64,000 bases of DNA from Notolepis coatsorum (GCA_963971535.1 OZ020589.1:87185796-87249795), one strand, 5' to 3'. Positions 1-11,631 are shown, counted from the first letter of the stretch. Numbers and translations are program-made. The notes: generated by a model not told the origin, from the sequence alone.

Positions 1-351
1 CAAGCTACCATAACGCGCATTCAACATAGTGGACGACTATACTGAGCGGCTTTGCTTAAATGCAGCCGAGTGACATTTTATTATTACCGGGGTTCCCCCC
101 ATATCACCACTCGCCCATATGCCCTTCACAACGGTGATGTTGTCATATTTGGCATTCAGAACACACCTGCTGAACCCCTAGCGTTGTCGATTCGGTTCCA
201 ATGTATTGTCATCTTACAGCACAAGTACAGTACAACCAGAATACATTTGGCATACAACCAGAGTGCAAATGTAACAAGTCAAGTTCAAGTTGTTTTATTT
301 AGCTATTACATTACAGTGAAATGCTTGGTTCTTTCACTGCCCAACCCAGTA
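1..351. other. Unassigned intron sequence
   Basis: I see no coding exon, repeat end or RNA gene here. The 103-codon open frame on the plus strand has no recognisable domain and is treated as chance. By position relative to the sos1 first exon this is probably sos1 intron 1. Confidence 0.4.
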
Positions 352-514
352 TTGATTGATTGATTGAAAACTTTATTAACAGATTGCAGAATGGGTACAA
401 TACAGTACAGCTCAATACACACAATTGTTAAGGGGATGCAGACCAGAGAAGGACTTTAGTCTGGTTTACATCAGGGTCCCCCATTTTCAATTCATTTTCA
501 ATTCATCATTCAGT
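352..514 (-). mobile_element. Family B LINE, 3' UTR fragment
   Basis: The plus strand begins with a run of ATTG units followed by the reverse complement of the family B LINE 3' end. The same end is seen at about 23.2, 33.9, 45.4, 45.7 and 61.9 kb. Only the 3' UTR survives, so the copy is severely 5'-truncated, as target-primed reverse transcription often leaves. It lies in sos1 intron 1. Confidence 0.8.
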
Positions 515-720
515 ATAACCTAGACCAGCCCAACCCAGCATCTTTCACTGCCCAGTTCAGCCCAACCCAGTCCAGAATAGTTCCCTCTTTCATGTTAATA
601 TGTGATTTAATGATGTAATATTTTGAAGAGTAGAGACAGTGTGATTAATTTACTATGATTGAAAATCAATTTAGACGAAGACGTACAAAGAAGTAATTAT
701 CACAATTAGCGATTTTTTTT

Positions 721-806
721 GTCTGGTAAAAAATCTATTTGGCTGGTAAAAAAAATCAGATACCCGCCAGTTGGCTGGTAAGCCAAAAAGTTAGTTTCCT
801 CCCCTG
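721..806. repeat. Terminal piece of a hAT-like element (TGGCTGGTAA repeat)
   Basis: This stretch repeats TTGGCTGGTAA and ends in CCTCCCCTG. A clearly related sequence in the opposite orientation is at about 12379-12470, where it lies beside a hAT-type zinc-finger coding remnant. It is probably one end of the same transposon family. The partner end was not found here. Confidence 0.45.
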
Positions 807-913
807 TGTGCACATCAAGGGTTTTGGTTTGATGTCACACATTACATATGACGCAGGTCAACGCGATGAACAGTGATATGGGTATTTATGTTGTGATTTT
901 GCACACTGTTCAC

Positions 914-1296
914 TAGGGTTGGGCATTGTTTGGATTTGATGATTCCGGTTCCGATTGCGATTCTCCATTTCGATTCTGGTTCTAAACGGTTCTCGATTCC
1001 GATTCTTTGAGGTGCAGGTCAAAACCGGTCACAGCTTATTTTGCAGGAGATTATTATTTATTTTTTTAATCCTTTATTTTTTTCATAATATTCACATTGA
1101 TTTGTCAGTTGACTTGATACAGTTTAATTTGGTTGCTGTACTGTAACTAGGGTATTAATTAACAAAACAAACAAAAAATGTAATAAAAAAAATTTAAGAA
1201 TCGAAATGCAAACATGTTACTTATGTCACTTCCGGTTCCGGAACCGGAAGTTGGGAACCGGTTCCTATTAGAACCGGTTCTCGGTGCCCAACCCTA
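914..1296. mobile_element. hAT-like MITE, TIR TAGGGTTGGGCA
   Basis: This 383-bp element has perfect 12-bp terminal inverted repeats, TAGGGTTGGGCA and TGCCCAACCCTA. It is flanked by an exact 8-bp target duplication, CTGTTCAC, at 906-913 and 1297-1304. Eight-bp duplications are characteristic of hAT transposons. The subterminal regions are rich in GGTTC and GATTC words. It has no transposase coding capacity, so it is non-autonomous. Confidence 0.9.
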
Positions 1297-1304
1297 CTGT
1301 TCAC

Positions 1305-1659
1305 ATATTGTGATATATATCGACATCGGAGAAATTCCAGATGAGAATTTCTTTGTTGTTGCCTAACGTTAAGGGAAATGAGTGGACGAAACCAGCTCCA
1401 TTTGGGGTGAAGAGAAATTAATCTACTGTAACTGAGGTGCAAAAAGATACAAAAAATCAATCCAACTGCAATCAAGCAAAAATCTACAGTAGCACTCCCT
1501 TGATGCCTGAGGGGAGCCTTCGAGTTTAAACATGCTGCATAAATGTGCAGTTATTTTGAGTGACTTGGATTATATCAGAACTTCTCTTCTGGCCCGATCA
1601 TTTAGATAATTACAGTCTCTGAAATGTTTCAAGTTGGAGATCTACTGTACTGTACTCTG
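1305..1659. other. Unassigned intron sequence
   Basis: I recognise no coding exon, element end or strong repeat here. Confidence 0.3.
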
Positions 1660-1840
1660 CCCTGCAGAAGCTAACCGCAGTAACTAGGCAAACGGTGAAA
1701 CTGAGAAAAATTACTTTGACTATCCAGTGAATTTGTAGTTACTGCAATTCTTTATAGCCCTTTTTCTCTAAAACAGAGCAAGATTGAACTTTGTCACTTG
1801 TAACTCGATTTTGAAAATGTTGCGGTTATCTTCTGCAGGG
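1660..1840. repeat. Short inverted-repeat unit, possible MITE
   Basis: A 181-bp unit is bounded by 20-bp inverted repeats matching at 19 of 20 positions. The left arm is CCCTGCAGAAGCTAACCGCA. No target duplication is visible at the edges, so it may be a decayed MITE or simply a stem. It adjoins the 3' side of the minus-strand L2-like LINE. Confidence 0.4.
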
Positions 1841-2079
1841 CGGCATGCCGGCACTGACTGGGTACCGCAGGGCAAACAAGTATGCTTACCCTGCGATGAC
1901 ACCGCCAGGCAGCCGCCGCGAGAAAGGCCCAACAAAACATTCAAAGGGTGAGTAGAATACAGGATGTAATAGAAATTGAGCTCCAGGACTGGCAGGAGAA
2001 GAGGAGCAATCAACCCGCCCAACAAGCGCCCCAAATCAACCAATCGGCCCCCCCTGCCTAAAAATAGGAGTAGAGCCAA

Positions 2080-4940
2080 CTAGCTAACCCGTAACACCCG
2101 CATAAAGGACGGCTGTGCCCCACGTCCCTTCACCAGCGCAGGAGCCCCACCAAGGAAGCATGTACACTTGCCAATAAAATTAGAACAAAGAGCATTTTTA
2201 AAGAGGTAAAATGAAGATATGGACCGAATGGACACCGGAAGATTGTTCCAGTCCGAAGGGGCTTTGAACATGAAAGATTTTTTGGCCATTGCTTTTGAAA
2301 ATGGAGAAACTGTGAAAAAATACTGTACAGAGTGTCTTAGACGATAAGTGCAAGAGAAAGGGACCATCAACTGTTTCAGGTAAGCACAAAGCAGGATAGT
2401 CAGAATGGATACATTTGAAAATCAATTGCAGCCAATGTCTCTGTCTTCTTAAAGTAGGAGAAGGCCAGTCTAAGGTTTGATACATAGTACAATGGTGGGT
2501 TGTGAACGGACAGTCAAGAACAAATCTGCATAGTCTATTGTAAGCCACATTTAGAGGTGATAAATGGGTTTTGGAAGCAGCTTGATAGACAACATCCGCA
2601 TAGTCCATTAATGGCAAAATAAGTTGTTGTGCAAGTCTCTTTCTAACAGTGAAGCAAAAACAATGTCTAGCTCTATAAAGGGCTCCAATGCTGCGATTCA
2701 TTTTAATAACAGTAGAGGTAATATGGAAATTGAATGAGAGTTCGGGGTCAAGCCATACTCCCAAATACTTGATGCGTTCAGCTTTATGCAGAGGTGTATT
2801 ATCGGCACATAAGATAACGCATGCCTTAGATTCGGTTGCCTTCAGTCTTTTCCTAGTACCAAAAATCATAAAGTGCGATTTGGTTTTGTTTAGTATTAGT
2901 TTATTTTCAGCAAGCCATTTCTGTAGTGTCTTAAAGTCATATTGTAAGGCTGATTGAATCTGTGCTACATTATTTTTGGATGTATACAACACTGTATCAT
3001 CTGCATAAAGATGAACGCTGCAATCAGAACAGACAGAAGGTATATTATTTATAAATATTGAAAAAAGAAGTGGACCAAGGGTTGAACCTTGCGGCACACC
3101 ACGTTCTTGGACCATTGTATCCGATTTGAACCCTTGGATGACAACACATTGTTTTCTATTATGAAGGTATGTATTGAACCAGAGTAATGCATTGCGTGAT
3201 AGGCCAACAGAGTGAAGTTTATCTAGAAGTAGGTGGTGGTCAACTAAGTCGAAGGCTTTGCTCAGATCGATAAAAATTGCACCAGTTAATTTACCATCGT
3301 TAGTTGCAGAAAATATGTCGTTTGTAAGCTTTAATAGAGCTGTTGATGTTGAGAATTTTGACCTAAAACCAGATTGATGAGGTGATAAAATATTGTACTT
3401 GTCAAGAAATTTAGAGAGCTGATTATATATCAATTTCTCAAACACTTTGGCAATAGAACAAATAATTGCGATTGGTCTATAATTATTCATTTCAAGTGCA
3501 TCTCCACCTTTATGCAACAGGGTAATACGAGAGCACTTCCATATGTCAGGCATTTCGAACAGTGACATATTAAACAGATCACATAATGGGTACATTAGAA
3601 TATGGGATGCAAGTTTGAGGAATTTAGGTTCTAAACCATCTAATCCAGGACCACCACTTACTTTTAGGCTATTGATGGCATCAAAGACTTCCAAAGGTAA
3701 AATTTTCATAAAAGAGAAGCTATGATCAGGAGGCCTATTACTGAAGAGATCAGACACGGGATCGAGTGATGATGCAGCAGTGACAGATGAAAAATGCTGG
3801 ATGAATGACTGTGCAATCAGCTGTGGATCTCGTATAATAGTGTTCACTTTTATCTGGTCAATAATATTATTTTTGGATACACCAGTTAAAGTTTTAATCT
3901 TATTCCAGAATTGTTTGGGATTTTTGAAATCACGAGCGAAAGAGTCCTTAAAATAATTGGATTTGGCATTTCTGACCATAGTCTTGCTAACATTTCTCAG
4001 CCGTTTATACTCCTCCCAGACAACTGGGTCCTTGTCTTTTCGGAATCTGGCCCAGACTCGATCCCTATACCTGAAGCTGCTTATAAGATCTGGTGTTATC
4101 CATGGAAGATGACTTCCCTTAACTTTAACAGATTTTAGTGGAGCATGCCTATCCAACACTTCAGAAAATTCGGAGTAAAAGAAATCCCAAGAGTCTTGAA
4201 CATTTGGTATTAATTGATACCTATCCCAGTTGATTGAGATTAGGTCATTGATAAATTGATCCACATTCATTTTCTTATGTTGCCTGATTTGAATCACTTT
4301 GGGTGGTGCTTTAGGTAGTCTAATTTTCCAAATACAGTACACAATAGAATGATCACTAAGGCAATCTGACAAAACCCCTGCTTTTAAAAATCTGTTGGGA
4401 TGAGAGACTAGGATCCAGTCAAGCAAAGATTCACTGGTAGCTGTGACTCGGGTAGGCATATCAATTAACTGGGTTAGGTTTAAATTAAGAAATATATTTT
4501 TAACTTTGGTTAGTGATGTAGCTAGCCAGTTATTATTAAAATCACCAAGAACTATAAGTTCATTATTACATGAAATATAATTTAAAGTAGCTTTAATAGA
4601 ATTAAATGATTCTGCAGGTGCTGAAGGTGGTCTATAAATATTTCCAATAGTTAAGTATTTATTCATATGCAGGGTGACTTTGACAAATGCATTCAAAGTC
4701 TAGAGGCCCAACTTCAGGGATGATTAATTCAGAGACCAAGCTAGATAATACATAAGTAGCAACTCCACCACCTTTCTTAAGGGATCTGTCCTCTCTATAC
4801 AACACATAATTTTCTAGTTTAATTTGTTCATTTGTTATTTTATCGTTAAGCCAGGTCTCTGATAATGTAATTATGCTTGGCCTGTGTTGAAAAACCCATG
4901 CCTTAAGTAGATCCATTTTGGGTAACAGACTTCTGATATT
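2080..4940 (-). pseudogene. L2-like LINE ORF2 (endonuclease and reverse transcriptase), broken
   Basis: On the minus strand this encodes an APE-type endonuclease followed by a reverse transcriptase, the enzymes of target-primed retrotransposition. The endonuclease begins at the motif NIRSLLPK at about 4940, immediately preceded by a stop codon, and continues through SETWLND, GNIYRPP, LGDFNNNW and SDHSIVYC. The RT shows AIFIDLSKAFDLVDH, GVPQGSTLGPLLFSIFIN and the catalytic box LYADDTVLY. The C-terminal tail contains SDWNNLPVSIRS. There is a frameshift near 4685 inside the endonuclease and another near 2350 inside the C-terminal tail, so the copy is inactive. The family is L2-like by motif content; finer assignment needs a phylogeny. 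Confidence 0.9.
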
Positions 4941-5999
4941 CTAATGAACTATTTTTAGACCTTTAACACCATCCATCAGAGCACATCAAGTTTATAAAGA
5001 GTGTAAGACCACCCCAGTGTGTAAAAGCAACCAACCATTGTAGAAAGGAGATGAGACATAATTACACTTGTTATAAGTATGTATAAATACAGGACAAACA
5101 GACAAAATACACAGTTATAAGACACAAAAGCACACAGATACAGGAAAAACAGACAGAACACGTAACTGGCACACACAGAAAACATAAAAACAAAAAACGG
5201 AACACAAGACTGGCCCATTGCTCCTTGACCCCTTAGGCCCAAGGATTCAGGTGAGTAGGCAAGAACCTCCACCCCACTGAGCTTTGCCTGTTTCATATCA
5301 AAACAACCAACACAGAACCACCCAGCCCATTTAACCTTAACCACATAGGTCCAAGGATTTTGGGTGAGTAGCCTAACAATAACCACAACTCCCTAGCCAA
5401 AAGATGAGAATATAGATGGGGGGGGGGGGGGGGGGGGAGAGAAAGAGAGAGAGAGAGAGATCGGATGGACAATGATATCAGTGCATACAGAAATACATAT
5501 GTATATGTACAAATAGGTACACGCACATACATATGCACATGCACATACGCACACAGAAACATTCAACATGCATATATACACATACACACGCAACATGTAC
5601 ACGACATGCATACCTTCATACAAACATGCACACCTACATATGTGCATACATATCTTCTACTTGCATACAAATAATTCAAAAGACATGAATTCTAAATGAA
5701 AGAAAAGGAAAATAACATAATAATATTAATTATTAATCAGTAAACCAACCAATCAATTCATTAACTAGTATAACCAATATTAATAGTAATCGAAATAATA
5801 ATATATGCGAAGAAATAATATATGAGAAGGAACATTAAAATAAAGTGGAAAAATAGGCAAAAGAATGTCTTGAGAAACTTAACTACAGTTGTCTGCAGGA
5901 TCATCATCACAGAATGCAGTCCAGGTAGTCTTGGTAAGGACAGCGTGCTGCTGACGTCATCACCATGCATCCATGTTTACATCGGCTGTGAAGCATGCT
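4941..5999 (-). mobile_element. L2-like LINE spacer between ORF1 and ORF2, with low-complexity insert
   Basis: This stretch separates the two coding remnants of the L2-like LINE. It holds a poly-G run (about 5419-5437), a GA run (to about 5460) and an ACAT-rich imperfect repeat (about 5466-5660). It also holds two diverged copies of a CCAAGGATT-GGTGAGTAG phrase near 5240 and 5350. No intact reading frame with a recognisable domain is present. Open frames across the simple repeats are artefacts of composition. Confidence 0.55.
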
Positions 6000-6530
6000 T
6001 CAAGTGTTTACAGTCGCTGGGGCAGTAACCCTGGTTACTGGGGCAGCATGCTGGATAGTCCGAAGATCATCCTGAGCATCGCGAACGATATTATCTTCAC
6101 CACCACTCAGCCAGTATGTTGTGCGAGGATTCCTATAAAGGATGCCATCGATATATAGTTTGTCAACAAAGAGCCGAGCATTCTTCCCGTTTTTCCTCGC
6201 CTCTGACAAGAACGGGTACAGCAGCCTCCGTCTGTTCATGATCTCGGCTGGGAATTGATCACTAATGGAGTATGTGGAACCTTTCAGCTCTTTCCCCTTG
6301 GACATGACAGAGTATTTCATTTTGGAGTCGGTAACTTTGGCCACAATCGGACGGGGCCGCTGCTGGTCGACTCTGGCCCTCCCCAGGCGATGCATCCTGG
6401 AGAAGCGGATTGCTTCGGATTCTGCCTGGTTCGGCATAACTTTATTGTGATACGAGTCAATGTAGTCTTCCAAGCTCTCTACCGTTTCTGACGGGGGCGA
6501 ATCCAGTTTGAGAAAATTTGCGTTGGTCAC
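6000..6530 (-). pseudogene. LINE ORF1p (L1-type RNA-binding ORF1), partial
   Basis: The 176-residue frame resembles the C-terminal half of L1-type ORF1 proteins (Transposase_22 family), which coat LINE RNA as a chaperone. Recognisable pieces are FSRMHRLGRAR, QRPRPIVAKV and KGKELKGS, followed by SDQFPAEIMNRRRLLYPFL. The coiled-coil N-terminus expected in this family is not visible, so the copy is probably truncated. It lies upstream and in the same orientation as the L2-like ORF2, as expected for a two-ORF element. No RNA polymerase II promoter is evident. Confidence 0.75.
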
Positions 6531-7009
6531 AGATCAAACAATGATAAAAGGCATAATACGGAGGTTTAGGCTAAGGCGTACTGCTCAGCACTTCACACAG
6601 CGGCCATCTTGACTTGCTACGCGGCAATATTGTCATTTGAAACAAGTTACCAATGCATTGTCCCGTGGGATTATGCCCCCCCTCTATCTCTCTATCTCTC
6701 TCTCTGTCTGCGTGTCTGCCAGTCGCAGACTGTGGGTGACTGTCACTCAAAGCGCTTATGGGCGGAGCCAAGCCAAAAACTGCTTGAAATCTTGGAAGTG
6801 GAAAAATGCTGCTTTTGAATACTTGATTAGAAATACAAAACAATGAATTCTTTTGAAAAAAAACTTTACAGATGTGTTCCATAGACTCACAGGAATTGTG
6901 TAAAGTTGCCCAAATAGTTAAAGGAATAGCAAGACATGTGCCCTTTAATAAAAAGATATATATATATATTTATTTTTTTCTTCTTTTTTTTTTTACTTGC
7001 CAATGCGCT
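6531..7009. other. Unassigned, CT-rich and poly-T sequence
   Basis: It contains a CTCTCT tract near 6680-6710 and a TA/poly-T stretch near 6955-6995. It may include the 5' UTR of the minus-strand LINE. No coding exon is recognised. Confidence 0.3.
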
Positions 7010-7071
7010 GTCACCTACCCCGGCTACCCATGACCCCAATTTGGGTCGCAACCCGTAGTTGAGAACCACTG
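7010..7071. mobile_element. hAT (Charlie-like) terminal fragment
   Basis: Read on the minus strand this begins CAGTGGTTCTCAACTACGGG and continues with a GGTTGCGACCC phrase. That is the usual terminus of Charlie-type hAT elements. The opposite end was not found, so only a fragment is claimed. Confidence 0.6.
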
Positions 7072-7589
7072 CTTTAGATCATTGTTTGAAGACTTGAAAT
7101 GATGTTGATCAACCAGAAATTACCCTCTTCTCACCTGAGCCGTCCTGAAAAGGTAAGAAGGAAGCATGGTACCGGGCTGGAGATGCCTGTCCAGGCAGGT
7201 TGAGTGTAGCGCTGAGGATCCTGGTTCGTGCATGCTAGGCTAACCAAAAGCTATGCAAGGAATTCCGTTCCTAAAAACCCCAAGCCAGTGCAGGCCAGCA
7301 CAATACTCATTTCAGGAGGAGTACATTGGAAATTGGAGAGTTTTAAGCCAGGGAAGAATTTTTTTTATTCTGCCCTCTGTGTCCCCCCAACCGGGACAAA
7401 CTGCCTGCATTCACACTGCAAGCCTTAGAGCTCAATTCTGATTTATTACTCATTACTTTTCTTTTTTTGTTTGGCTGCTCCTGAACTGACCCGCATGCGC
7501 AAATGAACAATAAAGAAGATGGACGTAAAGAATAGTGACAAATGTCAATCTAGAGTGACGAAAAAGTGGCATGAAAGTCGCATGACTGG

Positions 7590-8853
7590 GGCGGCTAGGT
7601 GGTGTAGTGGGCAAGGCACTCGCCACCAATGTGGAGACGCTGGGTTCGCGTGTTCGAATCCAGCTCTCCACATTGTTTTCAGTTTAGCTGGTCGTCCGCA
7701 GTAATACACATTGGCCGTATTACGGGGAGGGAAACTGAAGGGTGGGGATCGAACGTTGTGAACAAGCGACTCCTACAAGTCGGTTGGTGCGCCTGCGCAG
7801 TAGAATCAGGAAGTGTCGGGGGCAGCGTGAGCCTCCCACGCGTTACTCCTCGACACTGAGAGATCGAGCTGCGCAGGTAGGCCTGCCACGATAACACATT
7901 TTGCTGGGCGATTAATTGCCCCCGAAAATATCGCGATAATCGATATTATTGCGACCGGTTAGATAATTTTTTTGAGAAATTTATTTCCCAAAACTTTAAT
8001 TTTGAAGCCCACCGCTCCGTCTTTTCCGGTTTAAGACTTTTATTTTGAAGCCCACCGACCGGACCGGAAGTATTGTTGTGATTATCCTAGCCGACAACTT
8101 GTCTCGTCTGGTTGTGTTTTTTAGTTTTAACGTTAGCTACTAACGTTAGATGCAGCTACTACAGGCAATCAACGATGAGGAGGACGCGTCAAAGCAGTAT
8201 ATAATAGAATAGCTGTGGTGCGTAGGCACTGCAGCACGACTCGAAAACGACCCGTTATAATAAATTAATTCATGTTTAACTTGTCCCCGTCTCCAGTGCT
8301 TTGACTAGCCCCACCCGTTCATTGTAAACAATGATGCATGTAATTGTATTAACGTTATTCTGTGTTATTCTAACGTTACACTACAAATAACGCTACTTGG
8401 TTAAAAGGAGCAACACTATTGAGAAATGTAGTTAAGCTATATGTGGCGTTGCTACTGCCCCACGGAGCTCCCTGTGCTGTGCTCTGTAGTAACGCCAGCG
8501 GCCAACCCACACGGAGAGAGACTGCAAGGGGCACTGGTTCCGCCTCATTAAAACAAACGCGCAAATAGCAATTAATCGCGCCCGTCAAAATCATTGCATT
8601 CATTTTAATTATCGCGGCAATTAATCGATTTATTGCTTATCGCGGCAGGCCTATGCGCAGGTGAAAAGATGCGACTGCTGTTACCTCAAGTACCGGAGGG
8701 GACTTGTGCTATGTATGACTTAGTCCACATTGCAGCCGGCTTGTGGGAGGCAAGAAACAGCGTTCGTGACAGGGGAGGGTTGAATTGGATGATACGAAAA
8801 TTGGGATGGGAGAAAAATATAGAAAAATGGGAGAAAAAGTGGATCAAAAAAAA
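7590..8853 (+). mobile_element. tRNA-derived SINE (SINE-1), split by a hAT element
   Basis: The head GGCGGCTAGGTGG with AGTGGGCAAGG fits a polymerase III A box, and GTTCGAATCC fits a B box about 45 bp later. A core and an A-rich tail follow. A perfect 17-bp target duplication, GAAAGTCGCATGACTGG, flanks it at 7573-7589 and 8854-8870. The 776-bp hAT element at 7878-8653 sits inside. A second copy without the hAT element is at 55803-56282, which proves the reconstruction. It is a retroposed transcript and not a functional tRNA gene. Confidence 0.92.
7878..8653. mobile_element. hAT-like element, TIR TAGGCCTGCCACGATAA
   Basis: The termini are TAGGCCTGCCACGATAA on the left and TTATCGCGGCAGGCCTA on the right, inverted with one mismatch. 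The exact 8-bp duplication TGCGCAGG is at 7870-7877 and 8654-8661. The interior ends are rich in ATCGATTA and TATCGCG words, and no transposase is encoded. The uninterrupted SINE copy at 55.8 kb gives the empty site. Confidence 0.92.
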
Positions 8854-9060
8854 GAAAGTCGCATGACTGGAGGTTGCATTGCAAAAAATCGTACCTGTAT
8901 TCCGATTTAGGACCACATATGAAAGTGGTCCAAATCAGAATGGAAAAAATCTGATTCTAGTGATTTGTGCTGTTTGCACTGTCATGACAAAAACAGATGT
9001 GAGTCACATATGAGCAAAATAATCAGATTCAGGCCTTTTGCCTACAGTCTGAGCATAGCC

Positions 9061-9586
9061 AAGATCTGAGTCTGACCCAATCGGGACAAAGTGTGACATG
9101 CTAGAGCCAGACTGGCCATACTACACACATGCTCCAGAACACTTTGCCTGGGGCTGACCCGAAGGCTTTCTATCTTCAATCACTGCCATGGTAATCATTG
9201 GTAAAAAACTTGAAGTATGTTTTTTACCGCTCCATAGACTAGAAATGCACAATCCAGAAAATGCATTAGCCAGACTGGTTTGGATGCAGGACACAGCGAT
9301 GGGTCAATTGTCTGTGGAATAGCAATCAACTGCTTAAAGATCAGGAATGTCAATTTCAATATTGTAAATAAAATATCTTCTCAATTTGATGTCAAAACCT
9401 GCCAATCCAAATTGCTAGCCTACCCTTGCTGTCTTTAGTGTACATCGTAAAAAAGCGTGAAATACGGCATCAAAGGGCATCCAACATATAACAAAAATAC
9501 ACTGAATGATATTCCAAGTTTCAATTCAAGTTGGTTTCTAAGACCCCAAACATTACAATGTGTTTGCACTGATATATCAATCTGTG
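9061..9586. other. Unassigned intron sequence
   Basis: I see no recognisable exon or element end in this AT-rich stretch. Confidence 0.3.
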
Positions 9587-9594
9587 CTTGGCAT

Positions 9595-10586
9595 TAGGCT
9601 TGGGCGGTATGACGGTATACCAGGGTATTTCGAGATCCCGCCGGTATGATTCTCAATACCGTGACGTCACAGACTGCTATTACACTGACACTGAGTTGAT
9701 TGTAGTGCACAGCACGCGCCAGCAGAGGGTTACGTGGCTATCGTTCTGGGACTGGGAGCTAACGTTATAGTAGTACCTGGATGGTGCGGGGTAACTGGCT
9801 ACCATTCTGGGACTGGGAGCTAACGTTATAGTAGTACCTGGATGGTGCGGGGTAACTGGCAACCGTTCCGGGAGCTCACGTTGATACCTGGATGGTGCGG
9901 GGTAACTAGCTACCATCCCGGGAGCTAACGTTGATATCTGGATGGTGCTAACTAACTAGCTACCGTCCCGGGAGCTCACGTTGATACCTGGATGGTGCTA
10001 ACTAACTAGCTACCGTTCTGGGAGCTCACGTTGATACCTGGATGGTGCTAACTAACTAGCTACCGTCCCGGGAGCTCACGTTGATACCTGGATGGTGCTA
10101 ACTAACTAGCTACCGTGCCGAGAGCTCACATTGATACATGGATGGTGCTAACTAACTAGCTACCGTCCCGGGAGCTCACGTCGATACCTGGATGGTGCTA
10201 ACTATCTAGCTACCGTCCCGGGAGCTCACGTTGATACCTGGATGGTGCTAACTAACTAGCTACCGTCCCGGGAGCTCACGTTGATACCTGGATGGTGCTA
10301 ACTAACTAGCTACCGTCCCGGGAGCTCACGTTGATACCTACTAACTGGCTACCGTTCTGTGATTTGTTTACTTCGAGGTTGAAGAAAGTGCACTTTTAGG
10401 TTGAAAGAACGGCCCTAATCTCAACGTGTTTCAATATAAGCGTTATGTATGGTGATAACGAGTATATTGTTAGCTCCGCCCCCCCCCCGCTGATGAAAAT
10501 GAAAGTCATACCGTCATATACCGTATACCGGGGTATTATGTCAGAATAGTATGACGGTATGAAAAAAATTATACCGCCCAAGCCTA
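9595..10586. mobile_element. hAT-like element carrying an internal minisatellite
   Basis: The termini are TAGGCTTGGGCGGTAT and ATACCGCCCAAGCCTA, perfect inverts of 16 bp. The 8-bp duplication CTTGGCAT lies at 9587-9594 and 10587-10594. Subterminal sequence repeats GACGGTATACC-like words on both sides. Most of the interior is a tandem array, described separately. No transposase is encoded. Confidence 0.92.
9734..10350. repeat. 50-bp minisatellite inside the hAT element, about 12 units
   Basis: The core unit is 50 bp and contains CCCGGGAGCTCACGTTGATA, CCTGGATGGTG and CTAACTAACTAGCTACC. The first two units are longer, about 60 bp, and more diverged. The central units differ by only a few substitutions, which suggests recent homogenisation. 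Confidence 0.9.
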
Positions 10587-10594
10587 CTTGGCAT

Positions 10595-11631
10595 GCAGGT
10601 GTGATAAGGAAAGAAGAAAGAGTGGTCTTTGCTAACAGAGTAGAGACCAGACTTCAAACTGCTGAGGTGGCTAAAAATCAACCTGCCTTGATATCACTAT
10701 GTAGCTAGAAAATGTGCCTATGTAACGGATGAATCAGCATACACGTTATTTCTGCTAAGGGACCGTTTTAATTTCTCAAGTTCCTAGGAATGGTACGCAC
10801 TGCAGCACAGATCATTTCACAAAGATTCACAGAGTCTCAGCTTCAGCAGGGGAGCATGAAGTGTTCTAGCGTTGAAGCAGACATCTGCTGTGAAGGAAAC
10901 CAAACTGCTGTGGCTGTCAGAGCTGTCCTGTATCCTCCCCTTCCCATTCCACGCTACAAGTCCCATACAGCGCTGTGAGCTGCTCCCCAGTTCCCTGTGT
11001 CAGCACATTCCAGATGAATGTAACCATTTTTGAATCCGAAGGACGGGCAGATGCCAAAATCAATAGGGTGAAGTGAGGGTGTGTCCACTTCGAGCTAGTT
11101 GCTGCGGAGCGTGGAGAGGGCGGCCCTGCCATGGGGCTTTTGAAGTTACGGAGCGTGGAGAGGGCGGCCCTGCCATGGGGCTTTTGAAGTCTCCAGAAAG
11201 CACTCTGAGGCTTGTTGACACAGCTTGAGATGGAGAGCGGCAGCCAATCGGTTCCGAGGAGGGTGGTGGGGAAGGCCGAAAGGGTTAAAGTTTGTCAAAA
11301 GAAGAGACGCTGGCCTAGGAGCAAATGTATCCTACCGTTGCATCGTGCTGACGACTTCGCTCTGACCTGGCACACTCTGTAGCATTCCTGCCATTCTCGT
11401 GGTGTGGCACCGCCGAGACATCATGGCACTTGGCATTTGCAGAGCCTTGCCAGTCTACACATAACAGGAATGCATGGACCCTCCCCCTCCGTTGGAATTC
11501 TCCCATGTGCCAATCCTATTGGATACTTATCCTCGTCGACTCTTACACTCACCAATGCCTCATTCTCCAATAGGCTACTGTTCTGTTGGCAAAGATGAAC
11601 TAAGCTTGTATCATAATTTCAAACGGAATAG
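10595..11631. other. Unassigned, with a 44-bp tandem duplication
   Basis: Most of this stretch is unrecognised. Two direct copies of a 44-bp unit starting CGGAGCGTGGAGAGGGCGGC lie at about 11105-11148 and 11149-11190. No exon with matching splice sites was identified. Confidence 0.4.

Larger units (their letters stand above)
7402..9060. mobile_element. MITE with TTCACACTG-type end, split by a nested SINE
   Basis: The segments 7402-7589 and 8871-9060 together match, in reverse, the 58750-59209 element. Both hold a GACCCRCATGCGCAAAT block, an ACAATAAARAAGATKGACGT block and GGACCACATA. The ends are approximately CTGCCTGCATTCACACTGC on the left and GCATAGCC on the right. The element was interrupted by a SINE at 7590. 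The superfamily is not fixed because no target duplication could be read. Confidence 0.7.

Noticed and set aside
7590..7660. Possible functional tRNA gene
   Set aside because: The A and B boxes belong to a SINE head with a retroposition duplication and A-rich tail, and a second copy exists at 55.8 kb. No cloverleaf with a proper acceptor stem was evident.
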